DNA of 64,000 bases from Codonopsis lanceolata (taxonomy: Eukaryota; Streptophyta; Magnoliopsida; Asterales; Campanulaceae): contig CM028379.1 of NCBI GenBank assembly GCA_013146195.2, forward strand, positions 61,586,409-61,650,408, given 5' to 3'. Positions within the stretch are counted from its first letter, which is position 1, and each line of letters starts with the position of its first letter. Of this stretch, positions 36,757-49,749 are shown in pieces. A program made the translations under genes and the position numbers. The notes beneath the pieces are model-generated. The model did no database searches. It saw nothing but the letters and a program-made list of their open reading frames with translations, and was not told the origin of the DNA.

Positions 36757-39225
36757 GTGGGCCTGGCCAATAGTTTGTTTGTTGATTACATCTATATATA
36801 TACTCCATATATAATTCATTGTGTATATCAGAAACCTATAAAGTTGAATTGCTCCAATGGAGATGGAGTACTCAAATTGGTATTTCATTTCTAGAGCCTA
36901 GAGGGACAACGTCATAAAATAAAATCATAAAAAAGATGTCGAAATTATTGGGACAATATATTTAATGGTCCAAATTAAAAATCTCCTTTAATAGCAGAAT
37001 TCCCCTCCTACAAATTAATGGTAAACTTGCATGCAGATCGAGCCATTCTGTGATAGGTTAGTTCCACTTTAGTAATTAGTACTTGTGTACGTCTAACTTA
37101 ACTTGGCTAACGATAATTAAGAATTTTGCACCAGTTTGTAAATTGTAAGTGATTAAAAATGTTTTGATAATAAAATATGCTTGCTAGCTCTTAACCAAAT
37201 TAAAAGAAATTAAACTGGTTCGGATCTTTAATCATACATCCACGGTCCACCCCTCACAACCCGCTTTGACTCTTACGAGCCAATAATCCACTGTATATAT
37301 TTTTTCCAAATTCAAAATTATTGCGTGTTTTTTCCTCGCTACCCAACTAAATTCTACATTTTTACAAAGTAACAAAGATTGGTTGAAGCTTCTTTAAGAA
37401 GTCTGATAGAACTTAGAAGCACTGCCTTGGTAGTATTTGAAATGACTTAATTGCCCTTAATTTTCTAGATAACAAACAGTTGTGTTTATGGCATAATTAA
37501 CTCTTTCAGTTTCAGCACAAAACTTATGTTAGTTGTATCTGCAACAATTATTTTTTGCACTTTAACTATTTCCAGCACTAAACTGTTTCAAAATAGCTAA
37601 TCCTTCTTCTTGATTAAAAAGATTGAAAAACTCTTCTACATAAAAATCCGAACCTTTTGTGAGAAATCTCAACCTAAATATCACCATCAAACACATTAAT
37701 CTAAACAAAGGTCCTAATTCTTTCTATTTAATTTTTGAATGTTATTTTTATCATTTTATCGTTCATTTGATTTTTTTTCTTTTATTTGATGGCTATAATC
37801 TCATATGCATGCACATCTAGAGAAAACACACAACATATTTAATATTTATATGGTCAATTAGCTTATTTAATTTATTTTGTGTGTCAAGTAAAACAAAATC
37901 TATATATATATATATATAATGACAAAGGTATATTTAGCACTCCAAAATCACACTTTTAAATTTTTGACTTTTAAGTTATAATTTCACTCTTTCTCTCTCA
38001 TATCTTCTCTCTTCTGGTTGTATTTATCTTTCTGTCTCTTGTCTTCTTCATATTTTCTCTATCATCACCACCATCTTCTCTCTTTTAATTATGTTTAAAC
38101 ATTTTTCTCTCTTTAAACAAAAAAAATAGTGACTAAAATACAAATAATAGTTCCGAAGTCAAAAAAACAAAAATATAAGAGGTTAGTAAAATAAAAATAA
38201 TTTATGGAACAAGCTATTATAAAAATATAAGTTACAGAATCAACAAAACAAAAATAATTTAACGCGGAGGTTAGTAAAATAAAATAATTTACGGAACAAA
38301 AGTTTTAAAAAAATTCTTATAAAAAAAGTAAAACAAAAATATGTTGGTAAAATAAAATTATTTGATAAAATAAAAATATTTGATGTAACAAAAATAATAG
38401 TTACAGAGTCAATAAAACAAAAAAACAATTTAAACCGAGGTTACAAAAATAATTTCGTTATTTTTTTATTTTAGCTTATTTTTTATCGAAATTTATTTAT
38501 TCATAAAATACAAATATAATTTAATAAAAGTAATCATTCAAAATGAAGAACTTATTTGAGTTGATTTTATTTGTAGGGTGGAAAAAATTCAAGTTTGTTC
38601 AAAGACATTCATTACGAGTTTTTGAATAGTGAGGAGTGTTCGGGGGTTGTCATGTCATGAATTGACACTTAAAATTGGTGTTCCGAATCTATTGAGAAAC
38701 ATTGACCATCTTTGCAAGGTTGTGTAATGGAACAAGACTATTAATCATCACAAATCTTGGGGATCATATTATTGAAACAAATTTTTTGAAAGAAAACAAT
38801 GTTGGAGAAAAGATTTTTATCCTAAGATTGACATTCACTCCATCCGATATAAGATTGTTTTTCATGTTCCAAAGAAGACAATTACCATTAATGTTGGTAT
38901 TATAACAATTAACAAGTGTCAAAGTCAATAATTGCATGTAGCCAGTAGGTCTCTTTTTGAAAAAACTAGATATTGATTTGCGGTGAAAATGAAAAACCAA
39001 CTAATAAGATAACAAATATTGTGTATAAGAATTTTTTTAGAATGTATCTTGATTAGTGATATACTTATGTGTAATTGTTAATAAACCGATTATTCTTATT
39101 TTATCCTTTAAGATTTTTATCATCATTATTTTGTTTATATATGATTTAGTTGACGTGGTTTAGCAGCGCGAGAGTTAAAAAACTAGTTGTCTTTTAATAA
39201 GGGGGAGTTTTAATAAACTTGATAC
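36757..39225. other. AT-rich intergenic DNA, no gene recognised
   Basis: About 2.5 kb. The only structure I can support is the A-rich imperfect repeat at 38100-38460 and a short (TA)n near 37902-37918. Confidence 0.45.
38100..38460 (+). repeat. A-rich imperfect minisatellite
   Basis: Recurring pieces gaggttagtaaaataaaa, taatttacggaacaa and gttacagagtcaa(t/c)aaaacaa, in loose tandem order. Confidence 0.55.
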
Positions 39226-39775
39226 TATAACGTCCCAAGCGAGAGCCGGTCCGTATATATAGCCCATACTGGCCTGCTGCGAGCACGCATCACCTTGGAT
39301 CATCGGGCCCACCACAAGCCAGGCCAAAAGTCCATGGATGATGTTGGTGCCCATAGTAGTGCATGACTACCTTATAAATCAAACACAAATCTCACAGATG
39401 TGGGATTGGGGTATACAATCTCCTCACTCAAATCCTTGTGAAGTCTCGTCAGGCCGAATCGTACCGGGCGTCTGAAGATTCAAGAGGTGGCTCCCACCTT
39501 TTGTGGTGTAGCACTTTGGCCCACACGGCACTTTGTTCCCACATTTCGGCGAGACCTCCTCTGATACCATTTGTGGACGTCTCGAGCAGAGCCTTGGCTT
39601 CACGCTACGTGTGCCCATACAACGACATACAGCTGACCCACCGCAAAGCACCTTGGGTCATCGGACCCTGGCCAAGCCGACCCAAAGTCAATGGATGATG
39701 TTGGTGCCCTAGTAGTGCATGACTACCTTATAAATTAAACACAAGTCCCACATCTACAGATGTGGGATTGTGTCA
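39226..39775 (-). mobile_element. TRIM (short non-coding LTR element), minus strand
   Basis: Two ~195-205-base direct repeats, 39226-39417 and 39572-39775, share long blocks (tggatgatgttggtgccc, tagtgcatgactacctta, gatgtgggattg). On the minus strand the right copy begins TGACACAATCCC and ends CCACA. Two bases later comes tggtatcagagg, a near-perfect initiator-tRNA-Met primer site (39558-39569). A purine-rich tgagtgaggaga precedes the other LTR. The spacer is only ~155 bases and has no gene. No matching 5-base target duplication was found, so the ends are approximate. Confidence 0.75.
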
Positions 39776-39781
39776 TGTCTA

Positions 39782-40041
39782 CTCCCGCCGTTTTTAAATA
39801 ATAGTTATTCTTTTATTCTTTATACATTTTTTTAAAAAATTGTTATGTTTCTAAAGTTTTTTATAAAGGAAATTACGTTTACCACTTTACGCCTTTACCC
39901 TAACCTTTTCTTTCGACTTTAATTTATGATTTGTATGAACAAGTGCTTTAAAGGAAATTGTGTGTTATACCAATATGTATAATTGAGTCAATTAGTTTTT
40001 GTATGCGATCAAACATGACGATTATTTAGAAACACGGTGAG
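39782..40041. repeat. Stowaway-type MITE
   Basis: 260 bases flanked by TA, directly abutting the TRIM. Ends ctcccgccgtttttaaata.. and ..tatttagaaacacggtgag pair in inverted orientation. Same family as 25515-25772. Confidence 0.75.
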
Positions 40042-40340
40042 TATTTCAAACACAACTCCTCATTTTGGAGCCTTAGAATCACTTTTAAAATTCAAAATTA
40101 ATTTTGAGGGTGCTTGACATTTATGAAGTTGGTAGTCAAAACATAGAAAATAGAAAAGCGAGTTTTGGTAGAATCGGTCATGACTCGCTTTTGTCAAAAA
40201 CGATTTTAACATAGTTTGGGCTTTGTTTGATTTAGCTTATTGATATGACATGTTCGATAACTTATTACTTATGATGATAACTAATAGCGGTGACGTTTGA
40301 TTTAATTTTTAAAAGTCTTTGATTAGCTTTCATAAGTTAA

Positions 40341-40367
40341 TGTGTGTGTGTGTGTGTGTGTGTGTGT
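40341..40367 (+). repeat. (TG)n microsatellite
   Basis: About thirteen perfect TG units. Confidence 0.9.
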
Positions 40368-40440
40368 TTGATTAATAAGTTGAAATAGTCTGAAATAAAA
40401 TAAAAGACTAAAATAGAATCATCAAAATGTGATTTACATA

Positions 40441-41125
<685 letters not shown>

Positions 41126-41752
41126 GGGTAATCTTGGAATATATAAAATTTCAATAAAGTAGAGTACTCACATGTTTTTGAAAAGTAGAATTAAACACTA
41201 GACTTAGTGCTTACAACTTACGATATTACATGTGCTTTAAGTGGCTTGTATGACTTATCTTACCATAAGTGAAATCAAACACTTCAAAAATAATTTATGG
41301 TAAATTATAAGTCATAAGCACTTTCAGATAAGTAAAATCAAACATGCCCTTATACCATAATTAACCATTATCCAACTAAAATCTTCATATTTAATAACTT
41401 TAATATTTAGCTCTCTTTTTGCATCTATATCTTTACTTGGATTGGCTGTTTTATTTTTTATTTTTGAATGGAGCTTAAATTATGGTTATGAAATTATATA
41501 GGATATATTATTTGGATAGTACATATCAATACATTATTTACTTCCATTTATTTTGTTTGAGATGAATGCAATGCAGGTATTTTAGGTATTTTTCTTTCAT
41601 ATTAAATCTTCAGTCTAAGGTATTCATTAGTCGAATGAGTTGGGCCGTGTAAATTAACTGTCATGTGTGCAGTAGGCTTGTGGATATATCAATGGACTTG
41701 TTGGCACTTACTCCCTCGGCCCGTGGCATTAGGCGTTCCTGCTTGGGTTTTT
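41126..41752. other. Intergenic DNA before the assembly gap
   Basis: About 630 bases, no gene. A pair of imperfect inverted pieces (actcacatg..cttacaactta and the reverse near 41300) hints at an old MITE but is not convincing. Confidence 0.3.
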
Positions 41753-41852
41753 NNNNNNNNNNNNNNNNNNNNNNNNNNNNNNNNNNNNNNNNNNNNNNNN
41801 NNNNNNNNNNNNNNNNNNNNNNNNNNNNNNNNNNNNNNNNNNNNNNNNNNNN
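41753..41852. other. Assembly gap (100 N)
   Basis: Exactly 100 unknown bases, a conventional placeholder, so the true distance and content are unknown. It lies between the long ATT tract and the tandem array, both hard to assemble. Confidence 0.99.
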
Positions 41853-42415
41853 TTTTTAATACAAAAATGTAAGATTTATCTCTTTTTATTGATAATAATA
41901 GTAATTTAAAACCAACATCAATTTATAACAAATGTATGATATATATCTTATTCTTAATAATAAAGCTAAGTTTTTTATATAATCTAAAATAATTAAATCA
42001 ACATCATTTTTAACCAATGTGAGATATACATCTTCTATTGGTAATAATATGGTAGAAGTCTTTTATCAAAAAACTTTGAAAACCAACATCACTTTATAAC
42101 AAATGTATGATACATCTTTTCAATTAGCAATTAATAATAGTATTTTTTTAATACAAACATCAATTTCTAACCAATGTGTGATACATCTCTTCTATTGTAA
42201 TAATAGTAGAATCTTTTTTAACCATGTGAGATACATCTCTTTGTAAAAGTGAAAAGATTTGTAGTCTAAAGACTTTAAAATCTAACATTTTCTTTTTAAA
42301 CAATGTGTTATACATCTCTTTTTATTGGTAATAATATAAAATAATTTATCTCAACATCATTTTCTAGCCAATGTGAGATATACATTTTTATTAGTAATAA
42401 TGGTAAAAATCTTTT

Positions 42416-42419
<4 letters not shown>

Positions 42420-42462
<43 letters not shown>
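42420..42462 (+). repeat. (AT)n microsatellite within the array
   Basis: About twenty-one AT units directly before the aaaagttggtga module. The same position in later modules also carries (AT)n. Confidence 0.9.
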
Positions 42463-42467
<5 letters not shown>

Positions 42468-42699
42468 TTGGTGATAGCTATGGTTGTCTGCTTTTCAATC
42501 GCACTGAATAAATTTTTATTATAAAGCATCATGTGGAAACTTTAAAATCTTTGGTTTTCTATTGACTTTGAAAATCAACATCACTTTCAACCAATGTATG
42601 ATGCATTTTTCTATTGATACTTAATAATAGAATTTTTAAACCAACATCAATTTCTAACCAATGTGGGATACATCTCTTATTGTTGAAAAATTAGTGTTT

Positions 42700-43235
42700 T
42701 TAGTGAAAAGAAATTGTGCAACTTGAGGCAGAATTTCTTTACGTGTCATTTGTTTGTTGACCGAAGGTAATTGCTAAATGTGTTCTACTCGGTGAGAGCA
42801 TCAAAATGATATATTTATTTGTCAAAATCGAAGTTTTGGATAATAAGATATCAAGACTTAAAATATAATACTTGTTAAAAAATTAATGTGTTTTTAGTGA
42901 GAGAAATTGTGCAACTTGAGTGCAATTTCTTTACGTGTCATTTGTTTGTTGGCGAAAGTAATTGCGCAAATGTGTTCTACTCGGGTGAGCATCGAAATGA
43001 TATATTTATTTGTCCAAATCGAGTTTTGGATGAATAAGATATCAAAAGTTAAAGTATAATACTTATTAAAAATTAGTGTTTTTAGTGAAAGAAATTGTGC
43101 AACTTGAGGCACAAATTTCTTTCGTGTCATTTGTTTGTTGACAAAAGTAATTGTGCAAATGTGTTCTACTCGTAGAAATCGAAATGATATATTTATTTGT
43201 CCAAATCAAGTTTTGGATGAATAATATATCAAAGC
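42700..43235 (+). repeat. ~190-base tandem units, block 1 (three copies)
   Basis: gaaattgtgcaacttgag(g) occurs at ~42709, 42902 and 43091. Each is followed by cgtgtcatttgtttgttg, gtgttctactcg and tgatatatttatttgtc. Confidence 0.9.
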
Positions 43236-44094
43236 TTAAAATATGATGTTAAAAGTGAGTCATTAGAAGTAATATCTAACCTTGAGGAGTTTTATCCCAC
43301 ATTGGTTAGAAATAACATTAGTTGTAAATTTTTTTAAAATATAAGTCTTCTACTATTGACAATAGAAGAAGTTATATATACTAATACTAATACCCCTTAT
43401 CATATATTCATATTGATTATTATTATGTATTATTATTAGCTAATGGGTAGAAAACCAAAAGTATATATATCTTATTTATTGCTTAATAATAGTAAGTCTT
43501 TTATATAATCTAAAATAATTAAAATCAATATCATTTTTAACCAATGTGAAATTTACATCTTCTATTGGTAATAATTGTAGAAGTCTTTTATCAAAAAACT
43601 TTGAAAACCAACATCACTTTATAACAAATGTATGATACATCTTTTCAATTAGTAATTAATAATAATATTTTTAATACAGACATCAATTTCTAACCAATGT
43701 TTAATATATCTCTTATATTGGTAATAATAGTAGAATATTTTGTAATCATGTGAGATATATCTCTTGTAAAAGTGAAAGTCTTTAATCTCAACATCATTTT
43801 CTAGCCAATGTGAGATATACATCTTCTATTGGTAATAATGATAAATAAATAAATATATATATATATATAAAGTTGGTGAGGAGCAATATGGTTATGCCAC
43901 CTCACCACCTTTGAATAAATCTTACTTCTAAGGCATCCATGTGGAATGTGACTTTGAAAATCAACATCACTTTCCAAAATATAAACCAATGTCTGACACA
44001 TTTCTTCCATTGGTACTTAATAATAAAATTTTTTAAACCAACATCAATTTCTAACCAATGTGGGATACATCTCTTCTATTGTTGAAAAATTAGT

Positions 44095-44455
44095 GTTTTT
44101 AGTGAAAGAAATTGTGCAACTTGAGGCACAAATTTCTTTACGTGTCATTTGTTTGTTGACGAAGGTAATTACGTAAATGTGTTCTACTCGGTGAGGGCAT
44201 CAAAATGATATATTTATTTGTCCAAATCGAGTTTTGGATGAATAAGATATCAAGAGTTAAAGTATAATACTTATTAAAAAATTAATGTTTTTCGTAAAAG
44301 AAATTGTGCAACTTAAGGCACAATTTTCTTTACTTGTCATTTGTTTGTTGACAAATGTAATTGTGCAAATGTATTCTACTCGGCAAAAACATCGAAATGA
44401 TATATTTATTTGTCCAAATCAAGTTTTGGATGAATAAGATATCAAAGTTTAAAGT
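44095..44455 (+). repeat. ~190-base tandem units, block 2 (two copies)
   Basis: Starts at ~44108 and 44300, with the same internal markers as block 1. Confidence 0.9.
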
Positions 44456-45188
44456 ATGATGTTAAAAGTGAGTCATTAGAAGTAATATCTAACCTTGAAG
44501 AGTTTTATCACACATTGGTTAAAAGTAATGTTAGTTGTAAAAGTTTTTAAATATAAGTTTTCTACTATTGACAATAGAAGAAGTTATATATACTAATATT
44601 AATACCCCTTATCCTATTGATTATTATTACGTATTATTATTAGCTAATGGCTAGAAAACCAAAAGTATATCTTCTATTGCTAATAATAGTAAGTCTTTTA
44701 TATAATCTAAAATAATTAAAAATCAATATCATTTTTTAACCAATAATTGTAGAAGTCTTTTATCAAAAAAATTTGAAAACCAACATCAATTTCTAACCAA
44801 TGTTTAATAATAGTATTTTTAATACATACATCAATTTCTAACCAATGTTTAATACATCTTTTTCAATTAGTAATTAATAATACATATCTTTTTCAATTAG
44901 TAATTAATAATAGTATTTTTAATACATACATCAATTTCTAACCAATGTTTAATATATATCTTCTATTGGTAATAATAGTAGAATATTTTGTAACCATGTG
45001 AGATATATATTCTCTTGTAAAAGTGAAAGTCTTTAGTCTAAAGACTTTAAAATCTAACATTTTCTTTTTAAACAATGTGTTATACATCTCTTTTATTGGT
45101 AATAATATAAAATAATTTAAACTAAACATCATTTTCTAGTCAATGTGAGATATACATCTTCTATTGGTAATAATGGTAAAAATATTTT

Positions 45189-45192
<4 letters not shown>

Positions 45193-45257
<65 letters not shown>
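45193..45257 (+). repeat. (AT)n microsatellite within the array
   Basis: About thirty-two AT units before aaagttgcagtggcgagca. Confidence 0.9.
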
Positions 45258-45260
<3 letters not shown>

Positions 45261-45489
45261 TGCAGTGGCGAGCACCATGGTTGTGCCACCTCACCACCTT
45301 TTGAATAAATCTTCATTAAAGCATCCATGTGGAAGCTTTAAAAACTTTGGTTTTCTAGTGACTTTGAAAATCAACATCACTTTCCAAAATGTATGATACA
45401 TTTCTTCTATTGGTACTTAATAATAGAATTTTTAAACCAACATCAATTTCTAACCAATGTGGGATACTCTTCTATTGTTGAAAAATTAG

Positions 45490-46030
45490 TGTTTTTAGTG
45501 AAAGAAATTGTGCAACTTGAGGCACAAATTTTTTACGTGTTATTTGTTTGTTGACGAAGGTAATTGCTAAATGCGTTCTACCCGGTGAGAGATCAAAATG
45601 ATATATTTATTTGTCCAAATCGAGTTTTGAATAATAAGATATCAAGACTTAAAGTATAATATTTGTTAAAAAATTAGTGTTTTTAGTGAGAGAAATTGTG
45701 TAACTTGAGGCACTAATTTATTTATGTGTCATTTGTTTGTTGTAAATGTAATTGCGCAAATGTGTTCTACTGTTGAGAGCATCGAAATGATATATTTATT
45801 TGTCAAATCGAGTTTTGGATAAATAAAATATCAAGAGTTAAAGTATAATATTTATTAAAAAAATTAGTGTTTTTAGTGAAAGAAATTGTGCAACTTGAGG
45901 CACATATTTCTCATTTGTTTGTTGACAAAAGTAATTGTGCGAAATGTGTTCTACTCGGCAAGAACATCGAAATGATATATTTATTTGTCCAAATTAAGTT
46001 TTGGATGAATAAGATATCAAAGGTTAAAGT
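45490..46030 (+). repeat. ~190-base tandem units, block 3 (three copies)
   Basis: Starts at ~45504, 45692 and 45882. Confidence 0.9.
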
Positions 46031-46249
46031 ATGATGTTAAAAGTGAGTCATTAGAAGTAATATCTCACCTTGAAGAGTTTTATCCCACATTGGTTAGAAG
46101 TAATGTTAGTTGTAAAAGTTTTTAAATATAAGTCTTCTACTATTGACAATAGAAGAAGTTATATCTATTGTTATATATAGCTATATGATAATACTCATTA
46201 TCTTATTGAATATTAATAGATATTATTAATAGGTAATGGTTGGAAGATA

Positions 46250-46358
46250 AAAAGTCTTAAATGGATGCCTAAGAATCAATATTTATCTAAAGTGGGTGAG
46301 GTGGCACAACCATAGTGCTCCTCACCAACTTTAAATATATATATATATATATATATAT
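46250..46358 (-). repeat. Inverted copy of the ggtgagg module closing the array
   Basis: The stretch reads, on the minus strand, (AT)n, aaagttggtgaggagcacta, tggttgtgccacctcaccca. That is the module found on the plus strand at ~43868 and ~45257, including its (AT)n side. Within each module ggtgagg and cctcacc can pair. Confidence 0.75.
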
Positions 46359-46954
46359 TCCATTAGTAACCTCAATTTATCATTAATCGTGTCAAATCAA
46401 TAAGATCCATCTTTTTTCAATCTTAAAAATACAAATAAAAAAATTGACAATTGAAATGAAAAAAAAAACGTTTTAAAAAAGAAAATAAACAATATTTGGG
46501 ACGTCTCTAAATAATATAGTTGAAACTAATTTTAGGACGTTGTGAGTATTTATTAAAATTATAATTTATAAATAGTGTGCACAAACTCCATTTATATTTC
46601 TAAATATATTTATTTATTGAGTGAATATGTACTTGTGGAAGGGGCGGAGAGGTGTTCGAACTTTTGGAAAATGACTTACGGAAAATAAATTCGTAAGTCA
46701 TTTTCCGGAAAAGAAGACTTCATTTTCCGTTGACTCGGAAAAGCTTATACGTTGACTACATTTTTCTAAGATTACCAAACACCGGAAAATGATGAAAACG
46801 TTTTCCGGAAGTCATTTTCGTGAAACAAACGGAGCCTAACTTATCTATCTAAAATTTGAAGGCTTATATATAATATGTTTTTGAAGCGTCAAATTAAAGG
46901 TAAAAACTTAAAATTTGGTAAGACGAGACTCCATTTAAGAATTCTTAAGTTATA
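46359..46954. other. Intergenic DNA with a perfect 15-bp hairpin
   Basis: No gene. The hairpin at 46666-46706 and further ttttccgg-type pieces to ~46830 look like the end of a decayed foldback transposon. Confidence 0.45.
46666..46706. repeat. Perfect inverted repeat, 15-base arms
   Basis: ggaaaatgacttacg (46666-46680) and cgtaagtcattttcc (46692-46706) around an 11-base loop. Confidence 0.9.
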
Positions 46955-47212
46955 CTCTCTCCGTCCTTAAATTATTGTCCTCCTTTCATTTTTCGTCTGT
47001 CAAAAAATAATTGTTCAGTTTGAAACTTATATTTTTATAACATCACTTTTACCACTTTACCCTTACTTTTTCATCATACTGTATTTATGAGCCACATACA
47101 CATGGGCTTTAAATGAAACTACACATTAAACTAATATAAATAATCAAGTCAATTGTTTTTTCTTAATCCGTGCGCCGTGTTAACTAGAACGATAATTTAA
47201 GGACGGAGGGAG
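46955..47212. repeat. Stowaway-type MITE, best-preserved copy
   Basis: 258 bases flanked by TA. Ends ctctctccgtccttaaatta and taatttaaggacggagggag are near-perfect inverted copies. This is the reference for the family members at 1654, 25515 and 39782. Confidence 0.9.
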
Positions 47213-47524
47213 TAATAAATAAAAAATACTATGTTCATAAGAATTACAAAAACAACTCAATCGAGATGATCTAAGGTGGAAGCTCTAAACTTGGTGGAGG
47301 TCCCGTAATGAATTTTCATTGAGTGTGACTTGCCACGTGTCAGCTCGGTAAGCTAGCCAGCTCATTAATGAGAAGTTTCTCATTTTGCTCTGGTGCTCTT
47401 GGACTTTTAAGGTTTGTCGTCGAAATTTTTATTCTTCCCAAGTTTTACAGTTTCACCCACTGTCAGCTTCATTAGCCTCATTTGCCTTGAGATGCTTGAT
47501 GGACCCTAACAGACTTTGATGAAA

Positions 47525-48030
47525 TGCAAAGTGACACATTTAAAGCCAAACGTGATGCATTTAAAAGACAAAAATGACACATTTAATGTCAAAAGTAACA
47601 CTATAAATGGAAATTTATTATAATTTTCATTAAAATACAAAGTAACACTTTTAATGTTAAAAAGTGACACTCTTAATACTTAATAGTGACATTTTAAAAC
47701 TAACAATGACTGCCAAAAATGACATATTTAATACTAAAACGTAACACTTTTAATGTTATAAAATGGTATTTCCACTGTTTCACGCCAAAAAGTGACGATT
47801 TTCATTTATATTGCAAAGTATTACTTTTTAAAGCAAAAGTGACACATTTAATACCTAAAGTAACACATTTAAGACTAAAAAGTAACATCTTTTAAAGGAA
47901 AAATGATTTTTTTTAATTATTAAAAACGCAAAATGACATATTTTATGCTGAAAAGTAACACATTTTATACTGAAAAGTGATACTTTTAATATTAAAAAGT
48001 GATACTTTTAGTATGTGACACTTTTCATTT
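47525..48030 (+). repeat. Loose ~25-30-base repeats (aaaagtgacactttta)
   Basis: Many imperfect copies of aaa(a)gt(g/a)acac(a/t)ttta, with spacing that varies too much for a clean array. Confidence 0.65.
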
Positions 48031-48405
48031 ATACACGTGAGAGGTGACGCTGTAATAATCAAGAAATAATTGCGGGCCGGTATCATTTGGTGAAATTGTA
48101 ATTGCTCAGCTACCCTATTTTTTTAAACCTCTAAAGTCAATTTTCGTTAATTTCTTCCCAAAATACCCAACCATACACTATCCTCTCTCTCTAACAAAGT
48201 TTTCTCTTTTCTTCTTCTCTAGCTTCGTCTTCATCTCTCTTTTTTCTATTGTCGACCTCTTTTCATCTTCTCTGACAATTTTCTTCATAACTTTTGATCC
48301 TGAATTAATGAACCACATGACCTATCACATATCAAATCGAAGCTCTCGACGAGATCTACTAAGCTCTCTATTCACCCAGTGGTGTCTTCATTTTGAGGTA
48401 AAAAA
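48031..48405. other. Non-coding spacer, nothing recognised
   Basis: Pyrimidine-rich stretch near 48180-48260 (ctctctctctaac, cttcttctc). No gene. Confidence 0.35.
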
Positions 48406-48479
48406 CGATGTTTAAGAACTGTTTTGGGTTTCAAAAATTTTCTGATGCTCAATTTTTACACATAGATTTAGGGGCAGTG

Positions 48480-48835
48480 TTCAATTTATTCATTCTGGTG
48501 TCAAATTTGTCCATTTTGATGCTCACCTTTGTTGATATATGGTGGCAGTGTTTAATTATAAATTCTGACGCCAATATTGTCCATTTTGATGTTCAACTAT
48601 GTTGATATTTGGTGACAGTATTCAATTTTGTCAATTTCGATGTCCAGCTTTGTTAATATTTGATGGTAGTGCTTAATTTATTTATTCCGAGGCCAATTTT
48701 ATCTATTACGAGGCCCAACTATGTTGAAATTTGGTGATAGTGTATTAATTTTATCAATTTCGATGTCCAACCTCGTTGATATTTGATGGTTGTGTTTAAC
48801 TTATTTATTCCGACGTCAATTTTGTCCATTACGTA
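48480..48835 (+). repeat. Dimeric ~122-base tandem repeat
   Basis: Alternating ~70- and ~52-base units each open (t)gttgatatttggtg(a/g)(c/t)agtg and close with tcgatgtccaac or ttacgaggcccaac. At least two and a half dimers are visible, ending at the integrase remnant. Confidence 0.7.
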
Positions 48836-49749
48836 GAAGAAGTGCCAGATATTCTTTATCATTGTCACTCTTCTTCATATGGAGGCCATGCAAGCATGTC
48901 TAAAACCGCTGCTAAGATCCTCTTATTGGCCTACCATATTTCAAGATGCTCGAAGGTACGTTTCGACTTGTGATAGATGTCAAAGGACGGGCAACATATC
49001 GAAAAGAAATGAGATGCCTTTAAATGGCATTTTAGAAGTAGAAGTATTTGGCGTCTGGGGGATAGACTTTATGGGACCACTCCCATCTTCCTTCAACAAC
49101 AAGTACATCTTGGTCGCGGTTGACTACGTGTCCAAGTGGGTTGAAGCCATTGCAGCCCCAACAAATGATGCAAGGGTTGTGACAAAATTCTTGAAAATGG
49201 TTATCTTAACCAAGTTTGGAGTACCAAAAGTGGTAATAAGTGACAAAGGTACACACTTAATTGAAAAACAATTTGAAAGTCTTTTGAAGAAATATGGGGT
49301 GAAGCATAAGCTTGGTTCGAGGTACCATCCTTAAACCAGTGGGCAGGTCAAAATCTCTAGCAGGGAGATCAAGATCATTCTTGAAAAAAACAGTCAATCA
49401 ATAAAGAAAGGATTGGTGTTTGAAGCTTGACGATGCATTGTGGGTATACCAGACTGTTTTTAAAACTCCTATTGGGATGTCTCTGTTTCGGTTGGTTTAT
49501 GGGAAGTCTTGCCATCTTTCGAGGGAGCTTGAATGCAAAGCTTTTTGGACAATCAAAGCTCTTAATTTCAACATGAAGAACGAGGGCGATAGAAGGTTGC
49601 TTCAGCTCCATGAGCTTGATGATATACGCCTTGATGCATATGAGAATGTCTGGATATACAAGGAGCATACAAAGAGATGGCACGATAAACACATTTTGCC
49701 CTGGGAATTTCGTGAGGGAGTTTTTGCAAGGTACCTACATATTTCATAA
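48831..49749 (+). pseudogene. Ty3-gypsy (Athila-type) integrase remnant
   Basis: A first frame reads EEVPDILYHCHSSSYGGHAS, the His half of the zinc domain. After a frameshift near 48920 the frame to 49334 reads YWPTIFQDARRYVSTCDRCQ, VWGIDFMGPLPSSF, NKYILVAVDYVSKWVEAI, VISDKGTHL and LLKKYGVKHK, the catalytic core of Athila/Tat integrases. A stop (49333) interrupts before TSGQV. A third frame (49420-49749) reads LDDALWVYQTVFKTPIGMS and LRLDAYENVWIYKEHTKRWH. The preceding reverse transcriptase and the following C-terminus are absent. The element was truncated before or after insertion. Confidence 0.92.

Larger units (their letters stand above)
41853..46250 (+). repeat. Higher-order tandem repeat array, ~1.4-kb period
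   Basis: Three long modules repeat the same order. First come many caaccaatgtg(a/g)gatacatctcttctattggtaataat-type blocks. Then a (TA)n tract and a gttggtgaggagca..cctcacc module, then tandem ~190-base units, and finally tcccacattggttagaagtaat and cttctactattgacaatagaagaa. First ~190-base units start near 42709, 44108 and 45504, giving periods near 1399 and 1396. The left edge runs into the N gap. There is no coding potential. Confidence 0.85.

Noticed and set aside
39226..39775. Cassandra TRIM
   Set aside because: I do not see the 5S-rRNA-like promoter boxes that define Cassandra LTRs, so only the general TRIM class is called.
41663..41872. Open frames crossing the N run
   Set aside because: They exist only because unknown bases contain no stop codons.
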